Shown here: piece after piece, positions 41,875-50,489 of the stretch
How the letters are laid out: every line of letters begins with the position of its first letter
Position numbering within the stretch: position 1 is the stretch's first letter
Program-made: the position numbers and the translations under genes
Assembly: GCA_030653035.1 (NCBI GenBank)
Contig: JAUSAB010000028.1
Coordinates: 1 to 64,000 of the forward strand
Reading direction: 5' to 3'
Origin: Desulfocapsaceae bacterium
GTDB lineage: Bacteria > Desulfobacterota > Desulfobulbia > Desulfobulbales > Desulfocapsaceae
Length of the DNA: 64,000 nucleotides
The notes under the pieces: generated by a model
What the model was told of the DNA's origin: nothing
Databases searched by the model: none
What the model saw: the letters and a program-made list of their open reading frames with translations, nothing else

Positions 41875-42315
41875 TTAACGCGAAACAACATGTATCCTAC
41901 CCGTAGCCAGAGAAATTTCACGCAAAAAGCTGAGTAAACCGGCAATTAAAGTGAGCATTGCCAAAACGAACAGCAATGCAATGGAACCCGGCAATTCTAC
42001 ATCCAGACTGGATCCAATGAACAGTGTGGCAATCACAATGCAGATGAGCAAAGCAGCAATCGTGCACAGACTGATTGCCCAGTGAATCAGCCGGGCTCGG
42101 CGCGATAAAATCTTCATCTCAATTGCATGCACAGCATTCTTGCTTGTTGCCATGTTAGAGTTGATATTTTCCAGTACGCGGAAACGATCGACCACTCGAC
42201 CCAGACGGTTTGTGAGCACACCTAAAATGGCAGCAATGCCGGTAAGAAGGAAGACTGGGGCAACTGCCAATTGAATAACATGAGCAACAGTGGTGATAGT
42301 AGCTGCTTGCGGCAT
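41875..42315 (-). CDS. DUF2721 family membrane protein
   Basis: A 146-residue inner-membrane protein. The family-typical N-terminus (VAHVIQLAVAPVFLLTGIAAILGVLTNRLGRVVDR) is a first membrane helix plus an amphipathic stretch. Two further helices lie at about 75-100 (LIHWAISLCTIAALLICIVIATLF) and about 110-130. The function of DUF2721 is unknown. The ATG at 42315 has AGAGGTTA upstream; a longer frame starting at 42408 is possible but lacks a ribosome site and family similarity. It lies downstream of the HtrA gene, pointing away from it at the regulator side. Confidence 0.8.
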   Translation of the reverse strand: MPQAATITTVAHVIQLAVAPVFLLTGIAAILGVLTNRLGRVVDRFRVLENINSNMATSKNAVHAIEMKILSRRARLIHWAISLCTIAALLICIVIATLFIGSSLDVELPGSIALLFVLAMLTLIAGLLSFLREISLATGRIHVVSR

Positions 42316-42442
42316 AATAACCTCTATTAACGTGTATAAAAACGCAGATAAAAGCGGCAGGGGTAAGCGATCGATGAGAGAAAAAACATCATCCATGGCC
42401 ACTTCCATAAAGAGATGTGGCCATGGATGATCCGGGATTATC

Positions 42443-43912
42443 CTACTTCACCCCCAGCACCACATACTGACTGCGGTTGCCGCTACGGATCAGCAGGAGG
42501 ATATTGTCCGTGTTGCCGCTTTGCTGTACTGCCTGTTGCAATTCCTTGAGACTATGCACCGGCTGCCGGTTGACCTCTTCGATCAGGCTGCCTGCCTGAA
42601 TATGGGCCAGGGCCGCCGGACTGCCTGGGGCAACCCCGGCAATGAGCACCCCTTGTCCCTGGGCATAGCCAAACTGACGGGCCAGTTCAGCATTCAGATC
42701 CTGAAGCGACAGACCAATTTTCTGAAAAAGCTGTGGTTGCTGTGGGGTTCCCAACTGGGTCATCATATCCCCAAGCTGCTCCTCGACCTGGACGGTCAGC
42801 TTCTGCTCTTTTTCATTGCGCACCAAGGTAAGATCAACCTTGGTGCCGGCAGGGGTCATAGCCACCCGATTGCGCAGATCCGCCACATCGGTCACCGGTT
42901 TTCCATCGTAAAGGGTAATCACATCGCCCTGTTTGATCCCAGCCTTGGCGGCCGGCGAATCCTTGCTGACCTCGGTCACTAACGCCCCGGATTTCTGGGT
43001 CATTTTGAAGGAACGGGCCAGCTCGCCATTCATATCCTGGATCGCCACCCCGAGCCAGCTCCGAGTGACCTTACCCTTGGCCAGCAACTGACTTTTCACT
43101 GTCTTGGCCATGTTGACCGGGATGGCAAACCCTATACCCATATAACCGCCGCTACGGGAAAAGATAGCCGTATTGATCCCGATGACCTGCCCATGAATAT
43201 TAAGCAGCGGCCCCCCTGAATTGCCGGGATTGATGGCCGCGTCGGTCTGGATGAAATTTTCATACTCATTGATGCCCATGCGGTTGCGGCCTTTGGCACT
43301 CACCACACCCACCGTTACTGTACGATCAAGACCAAAGGGGCTGCCGATGGCAATGACCCATTCCCCAACCTCCAGTTGATCGGAATCACCCAGAGGAAGA
43401 TAAGGGAATTTCCGCCCATCACTGATCTTGATCAGGGCGACATCGGACTGCGGGTCAGTACCGATGACCTTTCCCTCCAGCTCCTGATCACCTTCCAGGC
43501 GCACGGTGATCTTGTCGGCATTCTCAATGACATGATTGTTGGTCAGGATATAGCCGTCTTCACTGATGAGAAACCCTGAACCTGCCGCCTGGGTCTTATA
43601 CTGTTCAGGGGCTTGCGGCTGGGACGGGTGTTTAAAGGAAGGGCCAAAAAAGTGTCTGAAGACAGGATCATCAAAGGGATTAACATGATTCTCCGAATTC
43701 ATCTCCGCTTTTTTCTCAACCCGCACATGCACCACCGCCGGCCCTGCTTTTTTGACCACAGAAGAAAAGGCCTTGGCCGATTTATCAAGCAGCTGGATGT
43801 TTTCATCTTCAACGGCCCTGCCGGGCGTCGGAAGCCAGGAAAGGCCCAGCAGAAAGACCAGGAAGAGGGAAAAAATCAAGGGTGAAATTCGTTGTCGCAT
43901 TCCTCTGTTCAT
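42443..43912 (-). CDS. degP: Do-like serine endoprotease (HtrA/DegP family)
   Basis: A 489-residue periplasmic protease/chaperone. A signal peptide ends near PTPGRAVED. The catalytic triad is His127 (LTNNHVIEN), Asp157 (QSDVALIKI) and Ser232 (NPGNSGGPL). Two PDZ domains follow, at about 285-375 and about 395-480, the full DegP/DegQ layout. It degrades or refolds misfolded envelope proteins. AAGGAGG lies 11 nt before the ATG. It is 27 bp downstream of batE on the same strand, so the Bat operon may extend into this envelope-stress protease. Confidence 0.96.
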   Translation of the reverse strand: MNRGMRQRISPLIFSLFLVFLLGLSWLPTPGRAVEDENIQLLDKSAKAFSSVVKKAGPAVVHVRVEKKAEMNSENHVNPFDDPVFRHFFGPSFKHPSQPQAPEQYKTQAAGSGFLISEDGYILTNNHVIENADKITVRLEGDQELEGKVIGTDPQSDVALIKISDGRKFPYLPLGDSDQLEVGEWVIAIGSPFGLDRTVTVGVVSAKGRNRMGINEYENFIQTDAAINPGNSGGPLLNIHGQVIGINTAIFSRSGGYMGIGFAIPVNMAKTVKSQLLAKGKVTRSWLGVAIQDMNGELARSFKMTQKSGALVTEVSKDSPAAKAGIKQGDVITLYDGKPVTDVADLRNRVAMTPAGTKVDLTLVRNEKEQKLTVQVEEQLGDMMTQLGTPQQPQLFQKIGLSLQDLNAELARQFGYAQGQGVLIAGVAPGSPAALAHIQAGSLIEEVNRQPVHSLKELQQAVQQSGNTDNILLLIRSGNRSQYVVLGVK

Positions 43913-43939
43913 GATGTTGTGTCCTCCTTGTACAAATGG

Positions 43940-44758
43940 TTAAAGATTCTTGTTACCTGCTCTTAAATCAGCCATTGTTATGGCAATGGGTGCAAACGAT
44001 GTGTTTGAAATCCAGCCGCTTTGACTGTCATTGTCACCGCTGTGTCCGCTTTCATCTTTGATCAAGGTATAATCGCCATGACGTTTAATAACCCGGACCA
44101 GAAGGCCTTCCTCGATAACACCCGTGCTTGCCGCCTCGGCAAAAGGAGAGATCAGCAAGGGCGTCTTGGGGGTGAGAATAACCGCTTGCTGCCAGCTATG
44201 GTACTGAATCGCAATCCCTGTAACACTAAGACCAAGCAACAGCAGACAGGTGCCGGTAAGGGAATACGAAAGGCCGGTTGAAAAGGGAATACGCCAGGTC
44301 ACAAACTGGATCAGGGACAGCGCGGCCAGCAGAATCGCCGCCAGCACAGCCCACTGATTGAGGCCCAGCAGGGCGCCTGCCTTATGAAAAAACGGAATCT
44401 CCCCTTGAGAAAGCCCTTTTTCCTGACGCAATATCTCCAGATTGTGGCGGATATCGCCATCACCTGGAGCCAGACGCAGAGCCCGTTCGTACCCCAAAAC
44501 TGCCTTACCGGTCTGCCCGTTTCGGGCATAGCTGTTTGCCAGATTATAGCACAAGGATGCCGAAAACCCCGCATGGGAAATCAAGGATTCGTAGATCTGG
44601 GTGGCCTTGCTCCAGTCACCGGCCTCATAGGCCTTGCCGGCCGCAAGAAAATCCTGACTGCTCTGCTCTTGCGCCAGGCACGATTCAAACAGGCCGCAGG
44701 AAATCACCAAAAGCACCAACACTATGGCTGATATTTTCAGTTTCAAAACACCTTTCAT
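43940..44758 (-). CDS. batE: BatE-like TPR and SH3-domain protein
   Basis: A 272-residue exported membrane protein. A signal peptide or lipobox-like segment (LVISCGLFESCLA) is followed by TPR repeats (about 35-110: GKAYEAGDWSKATQIYESLI, ALGYERALRLAPGDG), two membrane helices (about 135-185) and a C-terminal SH3-like domain (GLLVRVIKRHGDYTLIKDESG). This order is that of BatE in the Bacteroides aerotolerance operon. It overlaps batD by 4 nt (ATGA). Its exact role in the envelope complex is unknown. Confidence 0.85.
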   Translation of the reverse strand: MKGVLKLKISAIVLVLLVISCGLFESCLAQEQSSQDFLAAGKAYEAGDWSKATQIYESLISHAGFSASLCYNLANSYARNGQTGKAVLGYERALRLAPGDGDIRHNLEILRQEKGLSQGEIPFFHKAGALLGLNQWAVLAAILLAALSLIQFVTWRIPFSTGLSYSLTGTCLLLLGLSVTGIAIQYHSWQQAVILTPKTPLLISPFAEAASTGVIEEGLLVRVIKRHGDYTLIKDESGHSGDNDSQSGWISNTSFAPIAITMADLRAGNKNL

Positions 44759-46668
44759 TGCAGCTTCCTCAGTGCATATTCCAGTTTTCCGGCATATTCG
44801 GCCATCTCCTGACTGCTGAGAAGATGACCGGCATAGGCATCACTTTCAGCCGTGGCAAAGAGGGCAACCAGTTCCGAATCAGGCACCAGACGCTGATGCA
44901 GATCAGCGAGGGTAATTGCCCCTGGACCTGTCTGCCAGAGCAGCCCCAACTGTTCCTGAATAGCCCGACGGCAGATGGCAAGAAAGTCCCGGCTGTTGCC
45001 CTGTTCCTGAGCCATCCTGATTTCCTGCAACCTGAGATCAAGAAGACGGACCATCTCCTGCTGCCGGCAGAGGACAGGATTATTGGCCAATCGTCTGGCG
45101 CGGATCTTGAGCAGGATCACCGCGACAAGCAGCAGAAACAAAGTCAAGATGAGTATCTGAAAGCCGGTCCGAGTAATGAGCGGGATCACCCCCCGATGGA
45201 GGGAACCCATTTGTGAATGTAAGGGAGCCAAGGGGCTTGCTGCAGCAACAGGGGGCCCTGACTGACCGCCGTTGCTCTTCTGTGGCGTTGCTTTCTCGGC
45301 TCCCACGCCGTTTGCGGCGCTCACGTTGTCACTTTTCCCCGCCCCCTCGGCCTTACTCATGCGCAGAGGGATGGGATCGCTGTGCAAGGTTTGATATTTC
45401 CCGGCCTCCGGATCAAAAAAGCTGAAAGCAAGAGGCGGGATAGTGGTTTTGTCACCACTCCTGGCAATGATGGCCTGCTCAAAAACCTTGCTGCCTTGTC
45501 CCAGACTCACCCCTGGCGTAAATTTCACCGAGGGCGGATAGCTCTTCCACTCCTCGGCCTGACTCAACACCGGGGCCTCAACCCGATCAAAATTCCCGGC
45601 CCCGGCAACGGTCATGGTCAGGGTAATCGGATCGCCAGGCCCGACATCTGTCGGCTGGGCCTTTACCTGCAGCTCAAACTTGCCAATGGCCCCGCTAAAA
45701 CCAGCCGGCTTTCCCTCTGCCGGCATGGCCAGCACCTGAAGCGCCATCTCCTTGCTGACGATCTGGATCTTTTTTTCCTGCATCCGCTGCTGATTAAAAA
45801 AATCGGCAAAAGGATCATTGCCAAAAAACGGATCGCCTCCCATGGGGGCGGCCCGGCGACGTTGGTCGGGAAGAAGCAGAGTGGCCTCAATGGCAACACT
45901 GACGCTGAACTTTCCCTCTTTAATGCCGGACAAACTGCCAGGCCAAGTAAGAACAGAATAGGGAACATTGTCAACCATCTCTTCGGTCTGCACCGGTTCC
46001 TGTTTGGACTGGGAGAGGACAAATCCATCACCATTCAAACGGGGTTGGGTGTTGAGGGTAGCCCTCAGTCCCCTGCGGAAATAGGCCTTGATCTCGACGG
46101 GAAGGAACTCACCCGGATAACTTTCCTCTTTGACCGGACTGATCCGCAGAAAGGCCATCTGCTCCCTTTCCCCTGTGGACAGGGATGGTGAGGTGGGCGC
46201 TCCACCCTGCGAGTTGGGCAAAGACGGGACACCGGCCGCAGGAGACGTGACTTCAAAGGTGATAGGCTCGGTCTGGAGCTGTTTGCCGTCAATCGTTACG
46301 GCAATGGGAGGAATGGTAAAGGTTCCAGGCCGTGAGGCCTGAACCTGGAAAATGGTGGAAACGGAAGACGCAGAAGACGAAAGAGAGCCAAAGACAATCT
46401 GCTTCTGACGGCTCTGTCCTTGCTGCTGAAAGTCAAGCCCATCGACCGACGGCAGCTCGGAAATGGTTCCGTCTGCATCATAGATGGTGATGGTCAGGGT
46501 CGCTGCTTGATCAACGGAGAAGCGCCTGGCATCAAGCGATGCAGACACCGACAGGGCGCCATGGGAGGTAGTGACAAGACCCAGCATGGCCAGGGTAAAC
46601 AAAATGGCCGTAAATCGGATTCGGCCAATGATTTTTCCTTGTCGCATATATCTTACCAGTCTTTCCAT
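44755..46668 (-). CDS. batD: BatD-like protein with oxygen-tolerance domains
   Basis: A 637-residue envelope protein. The N-terminal membrane segment/signal is followed by several immunoglobulin-like beta domains (SVSASLDARRFSVDQAATLTITI, GTFTIPPIAVTIDGKQLQTEPI, QVKAQPTDVGPGDPITLTMTVAG), the BatD architecture. A C-terminal transmembrane helix near residue 515 (ILILTLFLLLVAVILL) precedes a helical cytoplasmic tail. It overlaps the batB-batC fusion by 16 nt and batE by 4 nt. It probably assembles with the von Willebrand-type Bat proteins and MoxR at the membrane. Confidence 0.9.
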   Translation of the reverse strand: MERLVRYMRQGKIIGRIRFTAILFTLAMLGLVTTSHGALSVSASLDARRFSVDQAATLTITIYDADGTISELPSVDGLDFQQQGQSRQKQIVFGSLSSSASSVSTIFQVQASRPGTFTIPPIAVTIDGKQLQTEPITFEVTSPAAGVPSLPNSQGGAPTSPSLSTGEREQMAFLRISPVKEESYPGEFLPVEIKAYFRRGLRATLNTQPRLNGDGFVLSQSKQEPVQTEEMVDNVPYSVLTWPGSLSGIKEGKFSVSVAIEATLLLPDQRRRAAPMGGDPFFGNDPFADFFNQQRMQEKKIQIVSKEMALQVLAMPAEGKPAGFSGAIGKFELQVKAQPTDVGPGDPITLTMTVAGAGNFDRVEAPVLSQAEEWKSYPPSVKFTPGVSLGQGSKVFEQAIIARSGDKTTIPPLAFSFFDPEAGKYQTLHSDPIPLRMSKAEGAGKSDNVSAANGVGAEKATPQKSNGGQSGPPVAAASPLAPLHSQMGSLHRGVIPLITRTGFQILILTLFLLLVAVILLKIRARRLANNPVLCRQQEMVRLLDLRLQEIRMAQEQGNSRDFLAICRRAIQEQLGLLWQTGPGAITLADLHQRLVPDSELVALFATAESDAYAGHLLSSQEMAEYAGKLEYALRKLQ

Positions 46669-48743
46669 TTTCCTTCTTTTCCAGTCTCTCCATTTTCTGT
46701 CTGAGGAACAAAATTCAGCCTGCCTTCCTCATCCTTGAGACGATGCAAGAGCTGCCGGGCCTCGTCGCTGGTCATCTTGCCGGACTGACGCCGCTCATTA
46801 TCCTGGCCCTGCGATGCTTCCTGATCCGCGGCAACATCCTTCTGCGGTGGTTTATCATTCCCCTCCTCAGCGGCTTGCGCAGCCTCTTTCGACTCCGGCT
46901 GCTGCTCTTTGCCGGCAGGCTTGTCTGCTGGTTGCTCCTTGGAATCACCGGTCTGTTCACCAGGATCTTTTTCCTGCTTGGCGGATTCATTCTGGGCGGC
47001 GGGATCCTTGCCTTGCTCCTGGCCCTGATCTTCCTGCTGTTCAGGCTGCCCCTGTTTGCCGTCCTGCCCCTGCTGATCACCCGGCTGGGATTTGTCCTTT
47101 TGTTGTTCCGACTGTTTTTCCTGCTTCTCTTGATCTTTTTTGTCCTGCTGCTGTTTGTCCTGCTGTTCCTGTTGCTGTTTTTTCAGCTCTTCCAGCCTTC
47201 TGGTCACCAATTCACGATTTTCCTTGCTGTCCTTGGCCTGAGGGTTCAACTTGAGGCTGCCCTCATAGGCATCAAGTGCCTGCTGCCAAACCTTTGCTGC
47301 CTGCTGCTGATCACTCTGCCGGACCTCTTCCCCCTTTTTAAACAGGGCATTCCCCAGATTATAATAAGTCTGTTCCTGCAGGCCAAGGTCTTCACTCTTG
47401 AGGGCCTGTTGAAACGAAGCGATAGCATCATCAAACAGATTATTTTTATAGTCCGCCGTCCCGGAATTATAATGCAACCTGGGATCATCGGGATTTTTTT
47501 TCAAGGCCTCGCTATAAAATTTCGAGGCAGCCAGAAAGTCCCCGTCAGCAAAGGCCTTTTCTCCTTTTGAGGCAGCGACCGGATCAACTCCTGCCAGAAA
47601 GATCAACCCGATCAGGGCCACAATCTTCCGGGTCATCCCCCTGCGCCCTGCAGTCTTGATAAACGGCAGGCGCAAAGAGCGTTCCGATTTACGGCCGCTG
47701 ATGATAAATTCCACCATAAGCAGCAGGATCGCTGCACCGAGTGGCCAACGAAAGCGCTCCAGGGGCTCGTTAACCTTTTTATCCGCCAGGTCTTTTTTGG
47801 GGATAAGGGAAAGTTTCTCCTTATAAATGCGCTCCAGCCCCTCGCCATTTGCACCCAACGGCACATAAATGCCGCCAGCGGTCGCTCCTGCGCCGTCCTT
47901 GGCGCCCGCGACACTGGGCCGTCCTTGGCCTGTGGCCTCGGCTATGGCGGTGAGAGCTTTTTCATCGAGCTTGGAGGTGATGAATTTACCGGTCTCATCC
48001 TTGACAAAATTACCCGGCCCGCCCGCCGGTAGAGGAATCAGTTCCCCTGCTGTGGTGCCGACACCTACTGTAAAGATGGTCATGCCTTTCTGGGCCGCCC
48101 TGGTTGCCGCGGCCAGGGCATCACCTTCCAGATTTTCCCCATCAGTAAGCAGGATCAGGATCTTGTGATTGGCATTCTCAGCCAGAGAAGATTCAGCCTC
48201 AACAATGGCCTTGGCCAGATCCGTCCCGCCCCTGGGGATGATGGCGGTGTTCATGGTGGCCAGTGTTTCTTCAAAGGCGCTGTAATCAATGGTCAACGGA
48301 CACATGAGAAAGGCCGATCCGGCAAAGGGCAACAGCCCCACCCGATCCCCTTCCAGTTGGCCGACAAAATCGATGATGGCAAGCTTGGCCCGCTCCAGCC
48401 GGTTGGGACGGATATCCTCGGTCAACATACTTTTGGAGGTATCAAGGGCAAAGAGGATATCAATGCCCTTGCGTTTGATCTCCACCTGTTTGAATCCATA
48501 TTGCGGCCGGGCCAGGGCCAGGAAACAGCAGAACAGGGCCAGCAGCCACACCCCCTTTTTCAGGAGCCGTCGCCGGGAAGAGATGTTGCGGGTCAGACGA
48601 CCCAGCAGTTGAGCGGCAGCAAAGCGCTCCATCTGAGCCTGTCGCTGCTGTTCCCACCAGCGCAGGAGAAAGATGATCCCGAGACAGAATGTCAGACCGG
48701 CCAGGATCCAGTAAGGTTGGGCAAAGTGTATCACTTGATTCAT
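46653..48743 (-). CDS. BatB-BatC fusion: VWA domain plus TPR and Gln-rich tail
   Basis: A 696-residue membrane protein. Two N-terminal helices flank ERFAAAQLL, then a VWA domain (about 80-290) has a MIDAS motif DTSKSM and the downstream TDGEN. A third helix lies near 350. From about 380 a second part starts with its own hydrophobic segment and TPRs (KGEKAFADGDFLAASKFYSEAL, LHYNSGTADYKNNLFDDAIASFQQAL). It ends in about 150 residues rich in Gln, Lys, Asp and Glu. In other genomes BatB and BatC are separate. An insertion of about 19 residues (TGQGRPSVAGAKDGAGATA) in the VWA region is repeat-derived. ATG 48743 is favoured; a TTG 75 nt upstream is possible. Confidence 0.88.
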   Translation of the reverse strand: MNQVIHFAQPYWILAGLTFCLGIIFLLRWWEQQRQAQMERFAAAQLLGRLTRNISSRRRLLKKGVWLLALFCCFLALARPQYGFKQVEIKRKGIDILFALDTSKSMLTEDIRPNRLERAKLAIIDFVGQLEGDRVGLLPFAGSAFLMCPLTIDYSAFEETLATMNTAIIPRGGTDLAKAIVEAESSLAENANHKILILLTDGENLEGDALAAATRAAQKGMTIFTVGVGTTAGELIPLPAGGPGNFVKDETGKFITSKLDEKALTAIAEATGQGRPSVAGAKDGAGATAGGIYVPLGANGEGLERIYKEKLSLIPKKDLADKKVNEPLERFRWPLGAAILLLMVEFIISGRKSERSLRLPFIKTAGRRGMTRKIVALIGLIFLAGVDPVAASKGEKAFADGDFLAASKFYSEALKKNPDDPRLHYNSGTADYKNNLFDDAIASFQQALKSEDLGLQEQTYYNLGNALFKKGEEVRQSDQQQAAKVWQQALDAYEGSLKLNPQAKDSKENRELVTRRLEELKKQQQEQQDKQQQDKKDQEKQEKQSEQQKDKSQPGDQQGQDGKQGQPEQQEDQGQEQGKDPAAQNESAKQEKDPGEQTGDSKEQPADKPAGKEQQPESKEAAQAAEEGNDKPPQKDVAADQEASQGQDNERRQSGKMTSDEARQLLHRLKDEEGRLNFVPQTENGETGKEGKWKDW
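47880..47930. repeat. in-frame dispersed GC-rich repeat, copy 3 (in batB-batC)
   Basis: This 51-bp unit starts GGTCGCTCCTGCGCC, as copy 2 does, and differs from it at four positions. The host gene is on the minus strand, so the repeat is read in the opposite orientation from copies 1 and 2. It splits the sequence EAT-GGIYVPLG of the VWA domain without a frameshift. Confidence 0.85.
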
Positions 48744-48783
48744 GCAAAGTTGAAGATTGAAAAAAACCTTGACGACCTTCTGT

Positions 48784-49773
48784 TCACGGCAACCGCCTTC
48801 GGCTGCCCAAGAGTTCAAACCCGAGAAAGATCAGGGCCGCACCCACAATCCAGGGGAAAAGTTCTTGATAATGCTCAAATTTTTTAATGGTCCTGGTTGT
48901 GGTCTCCATACTATTGATCTCACTATAGACCTTTTCAAGGGACTGGGTATCGGTTGCCCGAAAATATTGGGCTCCGGTCATGGTCGCCACCTTCCCCAGG
49001 GTCTCGTCATCAATATCTACCTTTGCCCGCATCAATCGTTTCCGGCCAAAGGGATCAACCACCGGCATGGGGGCCTCACCTTTGGTACCTGCACCAATGG
49101 TGTAAACCTTTATTCCCAATGTTGCCGCGGCCTCGGCCGCCACAAGGGGCGGCACGGCACCGGCGTTATTCATGCCGTCAGTAAGTAGGATGAGGATGCG
49201 CGATTTCGCCTTGGGGTCCTGCAGCCGGTTCACCCCGACACCAATGGCCGACCCGATGGCTGTCCCATCCTCCACCATACCGATAGAGAGTGAACCCAGC
49301 CGCTGCAGCAGCCAGTCATGATCAAGGGTCAGGGGGCTGACCATATAGGGCCTGCCACTGAAGGCCAAAAGGCCGATCCGGTCATTGGGCCGCTGTTCCA
49401 CAAATTGCCGGATCACGGATTTGACCACATCCAACCGATTAGCCGGTTTGCCCTGCAGGGTAAAATCGAGAGCCTCCATGGAGCCGGAGACATCAACGGC
49501 CAGCAGGATATCAATACCGCTGGCGAGGGTCTCGGTGGTGGTATTGCCTTGTTGCGGCCGGGCAAAGGCCAGGATCAGCAGGGCAAGAACCAGGAGTCTG
49601 AGAACAACCAGCAGACGGCCGGGCCGCGCCTTGCGGCCCTCGGCCAAAAAGGCAATAAGGGTTGTGGTAGAAAAAACGAGGGCCGGGGCCGATCCTTTTT
49701 TCCCCCTGAAAAATGCCAGAACAGGCAGCAGGGCCAACAGCCACAAGAGTTGCGGATAGAGAAAACGCATCAT
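48784..49773 (-). CDS. batA: BatA-like VWA-domain membrane protein
   Basis: A 329-residue inner-membrane protein. Two N-terminal helices (YPQLLWLLALLPVLAFF and LLVVLRLLVLALLILAF) are followed by a VWA domain with MIDAS DVSGSM near 92 and TDGMN near 205. A C-terminal helix (WIVGAALIFLGFELL) closes the protein. It is the first of the paired VWA proteins in Bat operons and probably binds its partner through a metal ion. It overlaps the upstream DUF4381 gene by 4 nt; 40 bp separate it from the ATG of batB-batC. Confidence 0.93.
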   Translation of the reverse strand: MMRFLYPQLLWLLALLPVLAFFRGKKGSAPALVFSTTTLIAFLAEGRKARPGRLLVVLRLLVLALLILAFARPQQGNTTTETLASGIDILLAVDVSGSMEALDFTLQGKPANRLDVVKSVIRQFVEQRPNDRIGLLAFSGRPYMVSPLTLDHDWLLQRLGSLSIGMVEDGTAIGSAIGVGVNRLQDPKAKSRILILLTDGMNNAGAVPPLVAAEAAATLGIKVYTIGAGTKGEAPMPVVDPFGRKRLMRAKVDIDDETLGKVATMTGAQYFRATDTQSLEKVYSEINSMETTTRTIKKFEHYQELFPWIVGAALIFLGFELLGSRRRLP

Positions 49774-50489
49774 CCTTTTCCTTTTTCATCCACAGACTCG
49801 CCGGTGGCCTCAATAAAGCCCCGCACGGCCTGTTCCATGGCCTCCATGTCCAGCTGGTCAGGAATGCAATGGGCAAACTTGGCCATATCGCACTGCTCCA
49901 GACACTCCCGCAGATGGTCGTGGTGCTCTGCCATGCTACTTACCGCTACCGCCATCCCTGGCTCTCGCGGAATTAGGCCGTCCCTGGCCGTCACGACCTG
50001 AGGATTACTAAGACCTGCGAAAAACTCCCGGGTGGTCTGGCGGGTAGAGGGAATCAGGAACCTGGCCTCAATATACCGGCGCAGGATCTCAGAGAGTTGC
50101 TCGGCATAGATCAGCGCCTGCCCCGGATTCATCATCGGTCGCAAACGGGCAAGTTCGATCAGGGCAATTTCATGGGGGTAAGGTAGTTTCCGGCCTTTCT
50201 TCCGTCGCTTCCAGAGGTACAGCAGCAACCCGACAAGCGCCACGACCGCAAGGCCGATCAGGAGCCAGACCAGCACCCCCAATGAATCGGGCAGCGCCAC
50301 CGGCCCGCGGATATCGTGGAACGTATCAGTTGCAGGCGCCATATTCTGGGCCATGGGGCTGGCTTGCCCCTGTTGCGGGTCGGGGACGAGCTTCAGGGGA
50401 GGATTGGCCGCCGCGCAGATGCCGGAACTGACAATGCGCCCCAAGCCAAGAACCAGCGCCGTCAACAGACTGAAAATTCGTCCTCTCAT
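49770..50489 (-). CDS. DUF4381-like membrane protein of the Bat operon
   Basis: A 239-residue protein. A signal peptide is followed by a Pro-rich segment, one membrane helix (LGVLVWLLIGLAVVALVGLLLYLW, about 90-113) and a cytoplasmic helical domain (ALIELARLRPMMNPGQALIYAEQLSEILRRYIEARF, LRECLEQCDMAKFA). This is the DUF4381 family that regularly follows DUF58 genes. About 22 residues (VVTARDGLIPREPGMAVAVS) inside the cytoplasmic domain, between FFAGLSN and MAEHH, are encoded by a dispersed repeat. It overlaps both neighbours by 4 nt. Confidence 0.85.
   Translation of the reverse strand: MRGRIFSLLTALVLGLGRIVSSGICAAANPPLKLVPDPQQGQASPMAQNMAPATDTFHDIRGPVALPDSLGVLVWLLIGLAVVALVGLLLYLWKRRKKGRKLPYPHEIALIELARLRPMMNPGQALIYAEQLSEILRRYIEARFLIPSTRQTTREFFAGLSNPQVVTARDGLIPREPGMAVAVSSMAEHHDHLRECLEQCDMAKFAHCIPDQLDMEAMEQAVRGFIEATGESVDEKGKG
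49946..49997. repeat. in-frame dispersed GC-rich repeat, copy 4 (in DUF4381 gene)
   Basis: CGCCATCCCTGGCTCTCGCG, a short spacer and GGCCGTCCCTGGCCGTC align over about 49 nt with copy 2, with about nine substitutions and no length change. It has the same orientation as copy 3 relative to the minus-strand genes. The reading frame is preserved. Confidence 0.8.

Noticed and set aside
46743-47570. A 275-codon plus-strand frame rich in Leu and Phe
   Set aside because: It is the antisense shadow of the Gln/Lys-rich tail of the batB-batC fusion.
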